64,000 nucleotides of DNA from Tethya wilhelma (taxonomy: Eukaryota > Porifera > Demospongiae > Tethyida > Tethyidae): the NCBI GenBank assembly GCA_964030475.1, contig CAXIPT010000005.1, forward strand, positions 2,052,778 to 2,116,777, in the 5' to 3' direction. How positions within the stretch are numbered: the stretch's first letter is position 1; each line of letters begins with the position of its first letter. Under the pieces are notes generated by a model. It was not told where the DNA came from. It saw only the letters and a program-made list of their open reading frames with translations, and did no database searches. The position numbers and the translations under genes are program-made. Shown piece by piece: positions 46,777-60,489 of this stretch.

Positions 46777-49700
46777 AATAAAATCAGTGCCATACACCTA
46801 AAAGATCAATAGCGCAACACGGCAAGCATAATTATTACAAGTCATGTAATATTAAGTTTTATCAAGTCTATGCAGTATTTACCAAGGCTTGAAGCTACAC
46901 TTTTAAAATCAATGGTTATGCTAGGCATACTTATTTTAAACACTAATTATTAATACTATATCACATGCTCAATAGTCCTGATAGGCTAGCTCACCCATTT
47001 CCAACGGATCAATGGCTAGTTTTCGATATCTCTGAGGTTTTGAGAGCATCCATTCTGCCAAAATACAGCACACAGTGAGTATGACATAGTATAATATAGT
47101 GACACTGACTCAATGCAATGATAGTGGTCCGAGACAACTTGATCAATTAGGTAAAGATCAATCTAGACACAAGCTAGATCTGGTTGAAGTTAATAATGAT
47201 AATTACTATTAATTTTTAAGACTGGTCTTCCTAAAAATGTGAACTTTGGGTTATGATTTCTGCATAGTAGAATTACAGAGGCTTTTTAATTCTATTTCAA
47301 TATAAGCAACATGTTGCTTCTCTCATACAGCGTCTGCTGTACTTTTGAAATGTTTGACATTGTTGACCTGCTTGTTGCTCTGTTAAAATTTAATAATAAT
47401 AATAATAATAAACATCAAGGCTTGTTATATCAGCACATTAACAGCTAGTCTATCTATTAACATTAATTATTGGACCCATAAGCTTATGCTAAATTTACAA
47501 TAGAGCAGCCTCTCCGGGATCTCCACTGTTGTTAGGTAAATTAATGGGTCTGATCGATCTAATCGATTCTGATTCATCTATAGCAACCAAAGTTAGTGCA
47601 GTGGTGCTATGAAAAAGCTATACTAACTCGCATGTCTCTTCTCTTCTTCTTCTGCACGAGTTCACTGCACTTGGATGTACGTACACCTTGTAGGTACAAC
47701 CATCAACCATTCCCTCTATTTCTGTCCCCTTCACAATTGGATACAAAAACAGACAAGGGAAGCTCAGTGTGGTAAAGCCAACCATCTGACTTAGCTCAAC
47801 AATCACATTTAAAGTTTGGCTATTACTGTACCATATTGCTCATGTGATCTTACACATATACACAACACATGCACACACATGCACACACACAACTTTGTGT
47901 GCAAGGCTCATCAAACTGACCACTCACTGGTATAGAAACCAGCTATTGTAGCATCAAGAACATGATCTAGCTGTTGAGAAAATTTGACCCTGCATCTAGC
48001 TAGCCCTTGAAGTGGTGTAGAGATACATCTTTTAACGAGGGGGTCACTGCTATTTCAATCTCATGCTAATACTTCTGCTTGTAGAAAATGGTGGTCACAT
48101 CTACAGCATGTGGAAGAACAACATGATACAGATAATAATACATACTATATAGAAAGATGTACAGGCCTCTATAGGGTTTGAATCCCAGAACTAGATCTCA
48201 AAATATTTTCCTTTGATGTATTTCTGAATATCAGAAGATAGACAATATAATAATATAATTATGGCTATAGATTATAGCTGATGACCTTAGTACTATAACA
48301 TACATAGCCTCCATACCGAATGTCTAAAAAATTAATATTAAGCCATTCAGATCACTTGATTCCCTTACAGTCAAAAGTAGGAAAACTGGAGATAAGAAAA
48401 CATAAATGAAACTTAATTTCCCTGCATGTTAATTGTTTTAGTACAAATTATGACAATCAATTATAAGTCTTATGTCATAAAATTTCCACATGTATGGCAT
48501 GACTTAGATATCATAAAGTGTAGGATACAATGATGTACTCTAATTTGTATCTGTACACATACATTTGTGGAAATGTGGCTCCAAAAACTCATGTGAAAAG
48601 TCTAGCATAATAATTAGTTTAATTTGTGCATGTAAGTGGACTAAGACTATAGTGCTTTGTTAATCTGTACTGTAGTATAGAGTAAAATTATTGTTCCACT
48701 GTTTGAAGACAAGACAATCCAAAGCATGTGCAACTATAATACAATAAATATCCACCTCAAGTATAATAGCTATGTAAATCCTCCTACATAAGAGACCCAT
48801 GTTACGTAAAGACATTGAATCTAGCTGTGGAGAGAGTTCAATGCTGAGCTACCAGATATCAGATCTCAAATTCTCCTGATAATAATTATTATTACAAGCT
48901 ATTACGCTTTATGTTCCTAGGCAGTACCACTTTCAATTAAGTTTCAATCTCTCCCACTGTAACAAGCACGATAATTATAATTATAGTTTCCCTGAAACTC
49001 AGTTTTAGGCTTAGGATACTGCATGCCAACATACGTCAATTATTTATGAGTCTTTCCTGAAACTCGATATTTTAGGTTAGGATTGCATGCCACCTTAGTA
49101 ACCTTAGATTAATTTAATGAATGGTTATTACATGATCTGCACATGTACAGGCATCTACTATAGAATTAGTAGGTCAAATTGGTAAATTGACAAATTATTC
49201 TTCAAATCACCAAACAGTACTATACAGATGTGCATGCACTAATACAATTATATGCATATTCCTTACCTATATGCACATTCTGCTTTCATAGAGTATGCTT
49301 ATACGTGTGCAAAAAGATTTAATGATTAGAAGTAAGTTAACACAACACATTTGTATGCATGAGTTAGCTAGAGCCGTAACCTCTTTGAAATTTAATGATG
49401 CTTATTAAAAATATTGTGATGCAAGAACATAATTGACAATATTGACATAAAACAAACACAAACTTATCGTTGATCAAAGTTTGCATGTAAGCATAATTAT
49501 CATTTCTGACCATATTTCCTTTGAGTACGTACACACACAGTGGACACACACATTGAACACCCTCATGACTGACAAACATGCCACCATTCTGAGTGTAGCA
49601 CTTGTTATTATGCATGAGTGATATGGTAGTCAGTGGATCCATGCACGTATGTGATTACTCCTCTGGTAAATTGCTGACACTTGCTTGGAGTCATTTACAA

Positions 49701-49902
49701 AGTTACTTTTGATAATAGGACTATTGTTGGTCATTTTACAAATTTTCTTTTTGTACAGTAGCTTGCAAATCATGACTGTTCACATAATAATAATTATTAC
49801 ATCATATCATGTACACACATACTTAGTCTAGCGATGGGACACACACATACATACAATTATATAGTGAGTACACTCCCCTGTAGTTTTCAATTCCAGGCAT
49901 GA

Positions 49903-49982
<80 letters not shown>
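49903..49982 (+). repeat. (CA)n microsatellite
   Basis: About 80 bp of CA, one of the two longest tracts in the window (with 59898-59980). Confidence 0.95.
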
Positions 49983-49983
<1 letters not shown>

Positions 49984-50089
49984 GTGCACACGCACACGGG
50001 CACACACACACATTATAGTTGTATGACTCTTAAGTGGGGGGCACTTGATGCATAGTTGAGTGCTGGACACTTAATACAAGGGCACTATT

Positions 50090-50196
50090 TTGTTTGTCAT
50101 TGACCCCCTGTGACCCCTAGCTACTCTACTGTCACCATATCACCCATCCAGTAACTGGCAAATAGCCTATAAAAACTTTGGTTGCTAGGCAATTGT

Positions 50197-50200
<4 letters not shown>
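50090..50200 (+). mobile_element. GTTTGCCATTG repeat, copy 3
   Basis: Left end TTGTTTGTCATTGACC, right end GGTTGCTAGGCAATTGTAAAC, the latter matching the inverted end of the copy at 31586. It is followed directly by a CA tract (50200-50247). Confidence 0.75.

Positions 50201-50247
<47 letters not shown>
50200..50247 (+). repeat. (CA)n microsatellite
   Basis: A CA tract joined to the right end of the GTTTGCCATTG element. Confidence 0.95.
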
Positions 50248-50248
<1 letters not shown>

Positions 50249-52376
50249 TTACAGAGTTACTAATGAAATTGCTAATTTAATTTCATTATTCATCATTCAA
50301 GATGTTACAGAGAGTCTTGTTCTTTTGTGTCTTCCTCCAGTGTATATGTGTACATAAGCCTGTCACCACAAAACAAGTGCACTACTGTTCATGCAACATG
50401 CCAACAAGAGACTCTTAGGTAATATGTTAGGGAGTGCACACGCACAGACACACGTCACACACTTCCAACAGAGATAATCAAGTTTAACTAAACACCAAGT
50501 AGCCAATAATTCACTTTCAAGTGTATACATTTCGCTCAAACCATAGCACGAGCTATCAGTATCTTTAGCACAAACTGAATCTCAACAACACACAAAGCCA
50601 GAAATTAAAGTCTAGACAAAAGTTGGCTATATTTTTTCGTCTTCTTTTTGACAAGATGTTACACGCTAGTTGCCATGGAGATGTATATAGGTAGTCTATT
50701 ATAGTACATCTATCCCATTTACTTCTAACTCTAAGGATCCTGTTACTAATTACTTCTTTTAGTAAAGGAGACTCCCACACAATAATTAAGAACACACAAA
50801 AAAGTTCTAAACTAATTGTCAAGCTTACATCTTCAGGGGTATAATTGAATGTTGTTAGGGGCAGTAAGACCACTAATAGATGCTATAAAGTTTCTTTAGC
50901 CGTGATTGAAGTGAGTGGTACACAGCAAAACTTTCCCAAGGGAGCTATAGATCTACAACTATATAGAAAATGGGTGGTTTCCCATGACACGATGTATGTG
51001 GCTATATAGGTGTTTGCTCAATCACATTAGGTCCACAGACATGTGCATGCATATAGGCAGATATTGTCTAGCTGCCATGCATCAACGTGCATCAATAATA
51101 AGGCTACAAGATGGACATTTTATGATTTTTTTTTCCTAGCTGATGTATACATTGAATCATTAATATTTTGTTCATCACACACGTAAATGTCCATCATCCT
51201 AATTTTAGTGGTTACCATGGTGATGAGCTAGGTGCATGCTACTTAGCAACCATTGTTATCACAAATGCTTACTATTTGATTGACCAGGAGATCTCAGCTG
51301 AGGTGAGAATAATCGGCCTTCATGGGTAGCCACATGTCTGTAAGAGATATAAACAAAGCGGCAACATCATTGTATGAATAAACCTATTGATAATCTCCAT
51401 AGTGGCCAACATGGGCCAAACTTTAATTTGTAATATTTGCAATACATGTTACCATGGAGATAAAGTCCACGGAGTATTAAAATGGTGTTCACTTAGCAAT
51501 CATAGTGTAATAATTATTGCACAATCCATGTACTTGCTACTATGGGGCTTCAAAGGGCACCAGCAATTAAGTTGTGGGTAGAAAACATGCATGTGTATGA
51601 GCCCCATGGGAGTGAGGAAGGTATCGTATCCCCATGGTGATTCGCAAGGATCACTATGGTGTTTTTTCAGGTAACCTTGGTAGTGATGGCCGGCTATACT
51701 AAATCAAGGATTGACCAACTTTATTTATACACTGGCAACATTTTATCACATAATAATTATATTCTATAGTAGAGTTCAAAATGTATTTGTAAATGTGCTT
51801 GTGGATCTATCCTACTGTACAAGCTAAGCTGGAGACACCATGACAACTGATGAAGGGAAATGAATAAAAATGAATGAAGGCAAATTTTTGCTATGGAAGC
51901 ACTGCATGAAGGCAACATATCTCAACCACATCAATGCCAACATAGACGTTGCATGTAAGATGTATTATGTATGGGTGGTGCCTGAACTCAATTCTATATC
52001 CAAGGCTACAGGACACACAAATCAATAACCATAGCGTTAATTATGATGAGTAGTTTCAGACACACTGCAGGCATTGCTAAATTAATGGCTGGTTTAAGTT
52101 TCACTGGTAACCATCTAATTAATGTTTTCTCCCAATAGGGGCAAGCTCTCAAATTAGCCTATTAGTATGAAACGAGAAGGTTTGTCGGTCACTAGGCAAC
52201 ATCCAGCTGTTTCTAAAGTGACACCTAAATAAAATGATTATAATGGATATTACTTTCTTACAAGGATAAAGAGGTTGATAATTTCATCATACGTAACACA
52301 TAGTAACGGGTAGAATTACAAAATTCAGAACCACATTATTATTGTGTACAGAACAGTACAAAATAATTAAGAATGA

Positions 52377-54646
52377 AGTTAATAGCCAAACCATCAATAT
52401 GCAATTCTAATAAGCATGAATTAGTGAGTTTCATAACAATTGACTTTGTATATGTCTGCACATAGCAGTATACTTCCTATACATTAATTTTATGTTATGA
52501 ATAAACACAATTTAGTCATCAGTTTGCATGCATATAAGTATGTGTATATGTGGTCATGTATCTGTGTATGACATTAATTTTGTGTGTGGCACTTGCACCA
52601 CTGCTCATGTGTTCAATACACAGCTGTGTACGATTTATTACTTACAGTTTAACAACAAATTGAAATGAAACATGTACAAATACTTCCATAGAAAAACTTA
52701 TAACTTAAACGCATGGTTTTCACGACCTCTCACTATCTTATCTGCAACAGAATTACAACCCCTGACAAATTATGGTGGAACACAATAGTACTACGTATAT
52801 ACATTGGCATGGATTTTGACAAACAAACAGTTTGCATGATTGAGTTCATCTGTCATTCACAAAAATTGCATGTGCAGTAATAGTGTATGAAATTACGTAA
52901 CTTCAACATTGTATTACTAATGTGTGTTTCTTCATTCCCACTTGTGATCTCATTACCACAGTACAAGAATAAGGTGATTTATCAAAAACTTTGGTAAAAT
53001 GAACATGTATAGACATCATAATAATAACTGACTAACCTTAAATTCACTGAAGAATCATATATCATTATACATGCATACATCTAAGGGAACAAACAGGATG
53101 TATATATAGCCCATATTTCCTAATATATAACTTCTACACCTATTACCTCATGCAATCATGGTTTGTGGTTGTTCCACACTCATCCTGTGTACAGTGGCAG
53201 GGAAATTACACAGGCTCCACCAAACTATGATAAACAGCAGGACAATATGGCTTATAAGTACTAGTGTGTGAGTACGTATACACCCATGCATGAATTGTTA
53301 ATTTTGAACATGCAAGACATGTATCTACACGTGGCCTTTATTGGGGGCAGAGACAAGAACTGCATGCATGGTAATTTGTATCATGTTCCATTTATATTCA
53401 AATGATACGTCCAATTTGTTTTCCCGTGTTAATTTCAAGACTCATTAGGTGCATGCCTCCAAACGGCTGAGGTCAATTAAAATTTAGCATGGTACAACTA
53501 AACATTTGAAGGAAAGATTAATGCATGTATATAGATACTTGATCTTTGATGTAGAACAATTTATTAGGTATAGAATTGTGTCCATATCAAAGAAATGAGC
53601 ATCAGTAATGATTAATTTTGAGGTCTTCCTCATTCAGTAAAGAGGAAAGCTATTATTAACATAAACCATGGCCTCATATAATAAATTATATCTATGTACT
53701 TTACTATCATTTGAAATATCAAAAGAGATGAAATATCTACTCTCTGTACAAAAAAAACCCAGATGTGTTACATCATGAACAGCAATAGAATTTAGAGTTC
53801 CACCATTTCTTTAGCAAACCATATCTAAGCACTGAATGCAAAATTATGGACTCTGGGTACTCCTTATTCAGTCATGATACTAAAACCGTACGTGTTGTAA
53901 TTTATAGTGTTACAGTGTCATATTTAGTGGTACCACAATGTTCTAGGTACCATGCATATAAACTATCATAGTGTACAGTTTGAGGGTTAGTTTCCTCCTT
54001 GCGGGTTGCATGTATACATGAAACGAAAATGGTCCCATCTTTTCCACCCACTCTATTCTCAGTTCATATAGGTATCAATGTAAACATTAAATTTGACACA
54101 GGACACAATGCACTCAGAAACGTAAACATTGCACCTCTCACAAATGCATACAAAGAGCAACAGGATTTCCTACGTCACCTTGCTTTCTTTACTTTATTAG
54201 GTGGTACCTCAATAGGTACCATAATTCTCTTGCCTATCAAGTTCCCCCAACTGAATATATGAACCAATGTGTGTGTCTAAACATAGCCCTTCTCAAAGGT
54301 CTCACAAATGGCATAGAAATGCTATCAGATATTGTTTAGAACCTGTTTGAGCATTGATGCAATATGAACACAGAACTCCTTTCAATTCAAGTGCAAGAGA
54401 ATAATGGCAGAAATAACATAATCATATTTTAAGAGTTGCTTACTCATCTACTGTAGTATTAAAGTCAAAAGACATCCTGCGTGCAGCTCTGCTACAGGAA
54501 ATGTAATAATTAACCGCTTAACCACATATTGAGTTACGTCATAATGCAGTAAGTCACCAAATTCTACCACATGTACATGTAAGCTTACTGCGGTACATTT
54601 CTATTGTTGTAACTTAGCGTCATGCAGCAAATCTGTTGCAAGTCCT
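52377..54646 (+). repeat. 2270-bp duplication, copy 1, ending at an n
   Basis: By line-by-line comparison identical to 54648-56917. It ends exactly at the ambiguous base 54647. It is non-coding: the only longer open frame (53999-54262) begins at TTG and lacks any domain. Confidence 0.95.
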
Positions 54647-54647
54647 N
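54647..54647. other. Single ambiguous base (n) between two identical 2270-bp copies
   Basis: The n sits precisely between the end of copy 1 (..AAGTCCT) and the start of copy 2 (AGTTAATAGCC..). This is the pattern left when two overlapping contigs are placed end to end with a spacer. Confidence 0.9.
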
Positions 54648-56917
54648 AGTTAATAGCCAAACCATCAATATGCAATTCTAATAAGCATGAATTAGTGAGT
54701 TTCATAACAATTGACTTTGTATATGTCTGCACATAGCAGTATACTTCCTATACATTAATTTTATGTTATGAATAAACACAATTTAGTCATCAGTTTGCAT
54801 GCATATAAGTATGTGTATATGTGGTCATGTATCTGTGTATGACATTAATTTTGTGTGTGGCACTTGCACCACTGCTCATGTGTTCAATACACAGCTGTGT
54901 ACGATTTATTACTTACAGTTTAACAACAAATTGAAATGAAACATGTACAAATACTTCCATAGAAAAACTTATAACTTAAACGCATGGTTTTCACGACCTC
55001 TCACTATCTTATCTGCAACAGAATTACAACCCCTGACAAATTATGGTGGAACACAATAGTACTACGTATATACATTGGCATGGATTTTGACAAACAAACA
55101 GTTTGCATGATTGAGTTCATCTGTCATTCACAAAAATTGCATGTGCAGTAATAGTGTATGAAATTACGTAACTTCAACATTGTATTACTAATGTGTGTTT
55201 CTTCATTCCCACTTGTGATCTCATTACCACAGTACAAGAATAAGGTGATTTATCAAAAACTTTGGTAAAATGAACATGTATAGACATCATAATAATAACT
55301 GACTAACCTTAAATTCACTGAAGAATCATATATCATTATACATGCATACATCTAAGGGAACAAACAGGATGTATATATAGCCCATATTTCCTAATATATA
55401 ACTTCTACACCTATTACCTCATGCAATCATGGTTTGTGGTTGTTCCACACTCATCCTGTGTACAGTGGCAGGGAAATTACACAGGCTCCACCAAACTATG
55501 ATAAACAGCAGGACAATATGGCTTATAAGTACTAGTGTGTGAGTACGTATACACCCATGCATGAATTGTTAATTTTGAACATGCAAGACATGTATCTACA
55601 CGTGGCCTTTATTGGGGGCAGAGACAAGAACTGCATGCATGGTAATTTGTATCATGTTCCATTTATATTCAAATGATACGTCCAATTTGTTTTCCCGTGT
55701 TAATTTCAAGACTCATTAGGTGCATGCCTCCAAACGGCTGAGGTCAATTAAAATTTAGCATGGTACAACTAAACATTTGAAGGAAAGATTAATGCATGTA
55801 TATAGATACTTGATCTTTGATGTAGAACAATTTATTAGGTATAGAATTGTGTCCATATCAAAGAAATGAGCATCAGTAATGATTAATTTTGAGGTCTTCC
55901 TCATTCAGTAAAGAGGAAAGCTATTATTAACATAAACCATGGCCTCATATAATAAATTATATCTATGTACTTTACTATCATTTGAAATATCAAAAGAGAT
56001 GAAATATCTACTCTCTGTACAAAAAAAACCCAGATGTGTTACATCATGAACAGCAATAGAATTTAGAGTTCCACCATTTCTTTAGCAAACCATATCTAAG
56101 CACTGAATGCAAAATTATGGACTCTGGGTACTCCTTATTCAGTCATGATACTAAAACCGTACGTGTTGTAATTTATAGTGTTACAGTGTCATATTTAGTG
56201 GTACCACAATGTTCTAGGTACCATGCATATAAACTATCATAGTGTACAGTTTGAGGGTTAGTTTCCTCCTTGCGGGTTGCATGTATACATGAAACGAAAA
56301 TGGTCCCATCTTTTCCACCCACTCTATTCTCAGTTCATATAGGTATCAATGTAAACATTAAATTTGACACAGGACACAATGCACTCAGAAACGTAAACAT
56401 TGCACCTCTCACAAATGCATACAAAGAGCAACAGGATTTCCTACGTCACCTTGCTTTCTTTACTTTATTAGGTGGTACCTCAATAGGTACCATAATTCTC
56501 TTGCCTATCAAGTTCCCCCAACTGAATATATGAACCAATGTGTGTGTCTAAACATAGCCCTTCTCAAAGGTCTCACAAATGGCATAGAAATGCTATCAGA
56601 TATTGTTTAGAACCTGTTTGAGCATTGATGCAATATGAACACAGAACTCCTTTCAATTCAAGTGCAAGAGAATAATGGCAGAAATAACATAATCATATTT
56701 TAAGAGTTGCTTACTCATCTACTGTAGTATTAAAGTCAAAAGACATCCTGCGTGCAGCTCTGCTACAGGAAATGTAATAATTAACCGCTTAACCACATAT
56801 TGAGTTACGTCATAATGCAGTAAGTCACCAAATTCTACCACATGTACATGTAAGCTTACTGCGGTACATTTCTATTGTTGTAACTTAGCGTCATGCAGCA
56901 AATCTGTTGCAAGTCCT
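54648..56917 (+). repeat. 2270-bp duplication, copy 2, starting at an n
   Basis: Identical to 52377-54646 as far as I can compare. It runs on into unique sequence (CCCACGTGCTCC) at 56918. Confidence 0.95.
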
Positions 56918-57078
56918 CCCACGTGCTCCTGATGAACCGTTGGAGATCACATACACCAAATAACATAAGGTAAGCAATAAAAAATTAATACTCTTCAAAG
57001 TCTCGTGCATCTTTTATGGGATAGTTGATAAAACTACTGAATCTATATACTGCATGTAGAGAGTATGCTTGGACTGAC

Positions 57079-57086
57079 TATAAAAG
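57079..57086 (+). promoter_or_regulatory. TATA box of the Ig-domain gene
   Basis: TATAAAAG 136 bp upstream of the start codon. Transcription would begin near 57110, giving a 5' UTR of about 110 bases. A TATA promoter fits a strongly regulated or highly expressed secreted product. Confidence 0.6.
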
Positions 57087-57221
57087 TAGCAGCCTTGAGC
57101 AGTCTTATTCATCTGCAACTGGCAAATAGCAACTTCAACACCAATATCAGGATCGATCGACTCAATTCTTCACAATCATCTCTTCAGCCTCAACTAGAAG
57201 CAACAACTCAAGCTCATCAAA

Positions 57222-58418
57222 ATGAATGCCAAAGTTTTTCTCTTCCTCCTCTTCAATGCTGTGTTCAGCTGCTATGCACTGAAATGTGTTCCTGACAGCT
57301 TTAGTGTACTGCGAGGAAATAACACGCCTTCACTGCAAGATATCAAGCCAGAAGCTTCAGCTCAGTTCCTACAAGATGCAGCTTGCACAGGAGAGAAAGT
57401 GCTGATTGAGATGCTTGCTGACGAGCAGGTAGCTTTTGTACAACATGGAGTTGATGTTGTCATTGACTGTGCACCACTCCTTGGAAATGCTGGCAAACCA
57501 CTGGGTGGGTCTTTTGAATGGAGCATGACTTCTCTGGTTCCAACATCAAATGGACTCGAAGAAAAGACTGCTCCAAAACTGATCAAGAAAGGATCTCTTC
57601 CCAGTCGCAAAACCATTTCAGGTGACTTTAACCGATTCTTGAACATCACTAGCACTGACATCTTCCAAGGAAGACGAGATCCAGATAACGGAAAATACAC
57701 CTGCCAGGTTTGCACTACTTCTGGCTGTTCCAGTGCTTCTGTGATCCTCTACCTTGTTGGAGCTGAGCCAACACTCCAAACTGGAGAAGGGAATGGTATG
57801 TATGATTGTTTAACTTATACTGTAAGGTTTAGAATGCATTTTGAAGACTCATGTATGCATCTGCTATCAATAGCTTTGCATGCATACATGGCTGTTTGAC
57901 TTTTGTGATGTTGAGAAATTATTGCTGTTTGATCTTTCCATACAGTTGTGGCAGAAGATGGTGCTATCTATTCTGTTGGCACTGATATCTGTGTTGAACG
58001 TGGCACCAACGATTCAATCCGTCTCACCTGTGAAGTGGCTAGCTACAGTGAAAGCGGCAGCCCTCCCTTTCCAAGTCCCTCTCGCCAGTGGTACAAAGAT
58101 GATGAGCTTATCTACTCTGTGGGTAAAATTGGAAGCAGTGTCTACAATGGACTGAATCTTGACTTCTACAATGTCGGAAGTAATTCACTTCTAATGCCTG
58201 GAGTATTGCTCCCAATGCCTTGTTTGCTGCGAAACGATGGTTCGATTGAAATTAACTTTCAAACGCTGCGAATTATGGTGCAAGAGAGGGTACCAGAAGG
58301 TGTAACCGACGATAATCTTCAAGAGATGCTCTTTGACACTCTCCTTGGTGAGTATAGGTGCCAGGTGGGGAATGTCCTTGGATCCACTGAAGCAACTACT
58401 ACAATCAGCCAATGCTAA
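57222..58418 (+). CDS. Secreted protein with two immunoglobulin-like domains
   Basis: Two exons, 57222-57795 and 57946-58418 (phase-1 intron), 348 aa. Residues 1-19 are a clear signal peptide (MNAKVFLFLLFNAVFSCYA). A Cys-containing segment of about 55 residues precedes Ig domain 1 (~75-185: VIDCAPL, FEWSM, DNGKYTCQVC). The intron falls between the domains. Ig domain 2 (~205-345) has RLTCEVA, RQWYKDDELIY and GEYRCQVGN. No transmembrane segment or GPI tail is visible, so it is probably released. A role in recognition or the extracellular matrix is likely for the class but not shown here. AATAAA follows at 58569. Confidence 0.88.
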
Positions 58419-58811
58419 AGAAAACAAACAAAAAACATTTCACTATAGCATTAATTTTTTTCTTCATTTTAAAATAATACTGTAACAGTGCATTGAAATT
58501 TGTGCAATAGTCATCATACCACTTAAATTAGTGTGAAACATTTACACAGTATTGCCAATAATAATAATAATAAAAAATTCTTTTTGCAAATTAAACTGGT
58601 CACTTTGACATGATACTTGATGCGCTAAAGATCAGGGTTGTGCTGCTTCGTCTTTAACAGTCCTTGCCTGAATGCAAATATTGATAGGTCAAGTATACAG
58701 TATTAAACTGTGCCTGGTTCTTGCTAATAGGATCTCGTGTATATATCAAACTTACAACATTATATTTATCTGCTGTAGTTCTTCCATCTTTTTCTCTGCT
58801 TTGCTTATCCA
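58419..58811. other. Space between convergent genes
   Basis: About 390 bp holding the 3' UTR and AATAAA (58569-58574) of the Ig gene on the plus strand, an (AAT)n run (58558-58572) and probably the 3' UTR of the coiled-coil gene on the minus strand. Confidence 0.55.
58569..58574 (+). terminator. Polyadenylation signal AATAAA of the Ig gene
   Basis: AATAAA about 150 bp after the Ig gene stop, formed by the end of an (AAT)n run. Confidence 0.5.
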
Positions 58812-58894
58812 CTAATGATATCGTTCACCCCATTTCTTCCTGATCTGAATCCAAACACAATACATGGAACAGGGTCATCACACTGTGCTTGCTT

Positions 58895-58929
<35 letters not shown>

Positions 58930-59904
58930 CTGGGTAATGGTCGTCAAAATTAAAAGCAACTATATTCAAATCCTACTCCTACACAAGTGAACGATGCAAC
59001 CATCTGGTAAGGCTGACTGTTACCTCGGTTGTCAGCATTTCTTCTCTCTCACTCCACTTTGCTTCCTTCACACTCAAGTCTTCAAGAAGAGTTTCACACT
59101 TTCCCTGCAACAGTTCATTGCTGTCTCGAAGTGCCTTGTTGGCTGAGATTAGCTCTTCTAATTTTTCAGTAAGATCAGAATTTTCGGCTTTTAATCGTTT
59201 CAGCTCAAGAAGTAAATCATCAAGAGTTTGACACTTTACCTCATCCTATTGCATGTAAATGATTCACATAAAAATGATAGTCGTGGGAGTGCTTGAATGG
59301 TCAGAAATATGCATATTGCATTATCATGATTATTCATTGTTACATAATTTGCATTGACAAACTGCTTCTTATTCAGCTTCATACACCCTAGGTTCTATCA
59401 ATGCCTGATGACCATTAAATTGATCAATAGTAACTGCGATTCCGACACTTAAACAGAATGAGTTTATGGTTAATGCAGGAAAATAGTTTGATGTGAATAC
59501 AATAATGTTCATATAGAAAAGTACTCACTCAAACAAACAATTATCTCGATTTGCACAGGTAATCAGCACAATCACCTCACATAGATACAAGCATACATTC
59601 GACACACAGCTACAGCCATGCGTGCAATGTACACTGGTAAATAATCAATTGTGTGTGTCCTCAAGGTTCACGAACATCACACATTTTTCACCCTCTCTTC
59701 CTAACTGGTTCCCACTAGCATGAGCCAAACACGACCTCAGGCCGCCTTTGTCTCTCCCAGTGACCACTACTTTGAGCAATTTACTTCACAAAAACAACTG
59801 CCAAAAACCACCTCAAACACAATTAGATAACATTGCTCTTGTTTCAGCAGGTAGTCTTTGGTAATTACATTTTTACAAGCAAACTTGCATGTAGGTTGTG
59901 TGTG

Positions 59905-59956
<52 letters not shown>

Positions 59957-60455
59957 TGTGTGTGTGTGTGTGTGTGTGTGTAGTAATGTGACATTGTATA
60001 CATGTGTGTAAAGTACTGCACATGTGCATCATTTACATGCATACGTGTGTATGGTACACACAAAGCCATTGAAAACCAACAATTTTATGAAGCCAGAATA
60101 CAAAGACTCAAACATACCTAGCTAGCGACATAACCCACAATTCAATTTCAGAAACTAGTTGGTTTGTACTATACTGATCCATTTGGTTGATGATTCCTGT
60201 TTGTACTATACTGGTGATTTCACAATGCAAGCTAGGGCAAGTGCACTCTCTTTCTCTCTCTCAGCTCATGGCATTGATGTGGTACTGGCATCACTCAATC
60301 ACCATAGCCTGTTGTTTCCAGACTGATGGCTAGTGTCACTCCTATTCACCAGAGTACAGCTAATTTCATTTCATACAGACACAAGGAATACATACAAATC
60401 TGAATGCAACATGTATCATATAGTTGAGAGTGCATGAGATTAGACAACACATGTG

Positions 60456-60489
<34 letters not shown>

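Larger units (their letters stand above)
46496..52376. other. Intergenic region without a visible gene
   Basis: 5.9 kb downstream of the PH/glycine-rich gene. It contains that gene's polyA signal (46771), an (AAT)n run near 47394-47410, two long CA tracts (49903-49982 and 50200-50247) and a GTTTGCCATTG element between them. A stretch near 47305-47345 resembles 29125-29160 (AAGCAACATGTTRCTTCTCTC). No open frame has a recognisable domain. Confidence 0.55.

Noticed and set aside
47618..47806. 62-residue frame on the minus strand
   Set aside because: It looks somewhat protein-like but has no matching splice partners, neighbours or domain.
53999..54262. 87-residue open frame, repeated at 56270-56533
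   Set aside because: It begins at TTG, has no domain or splice context, and appears twice only because the 2270-bp segment is doubled.
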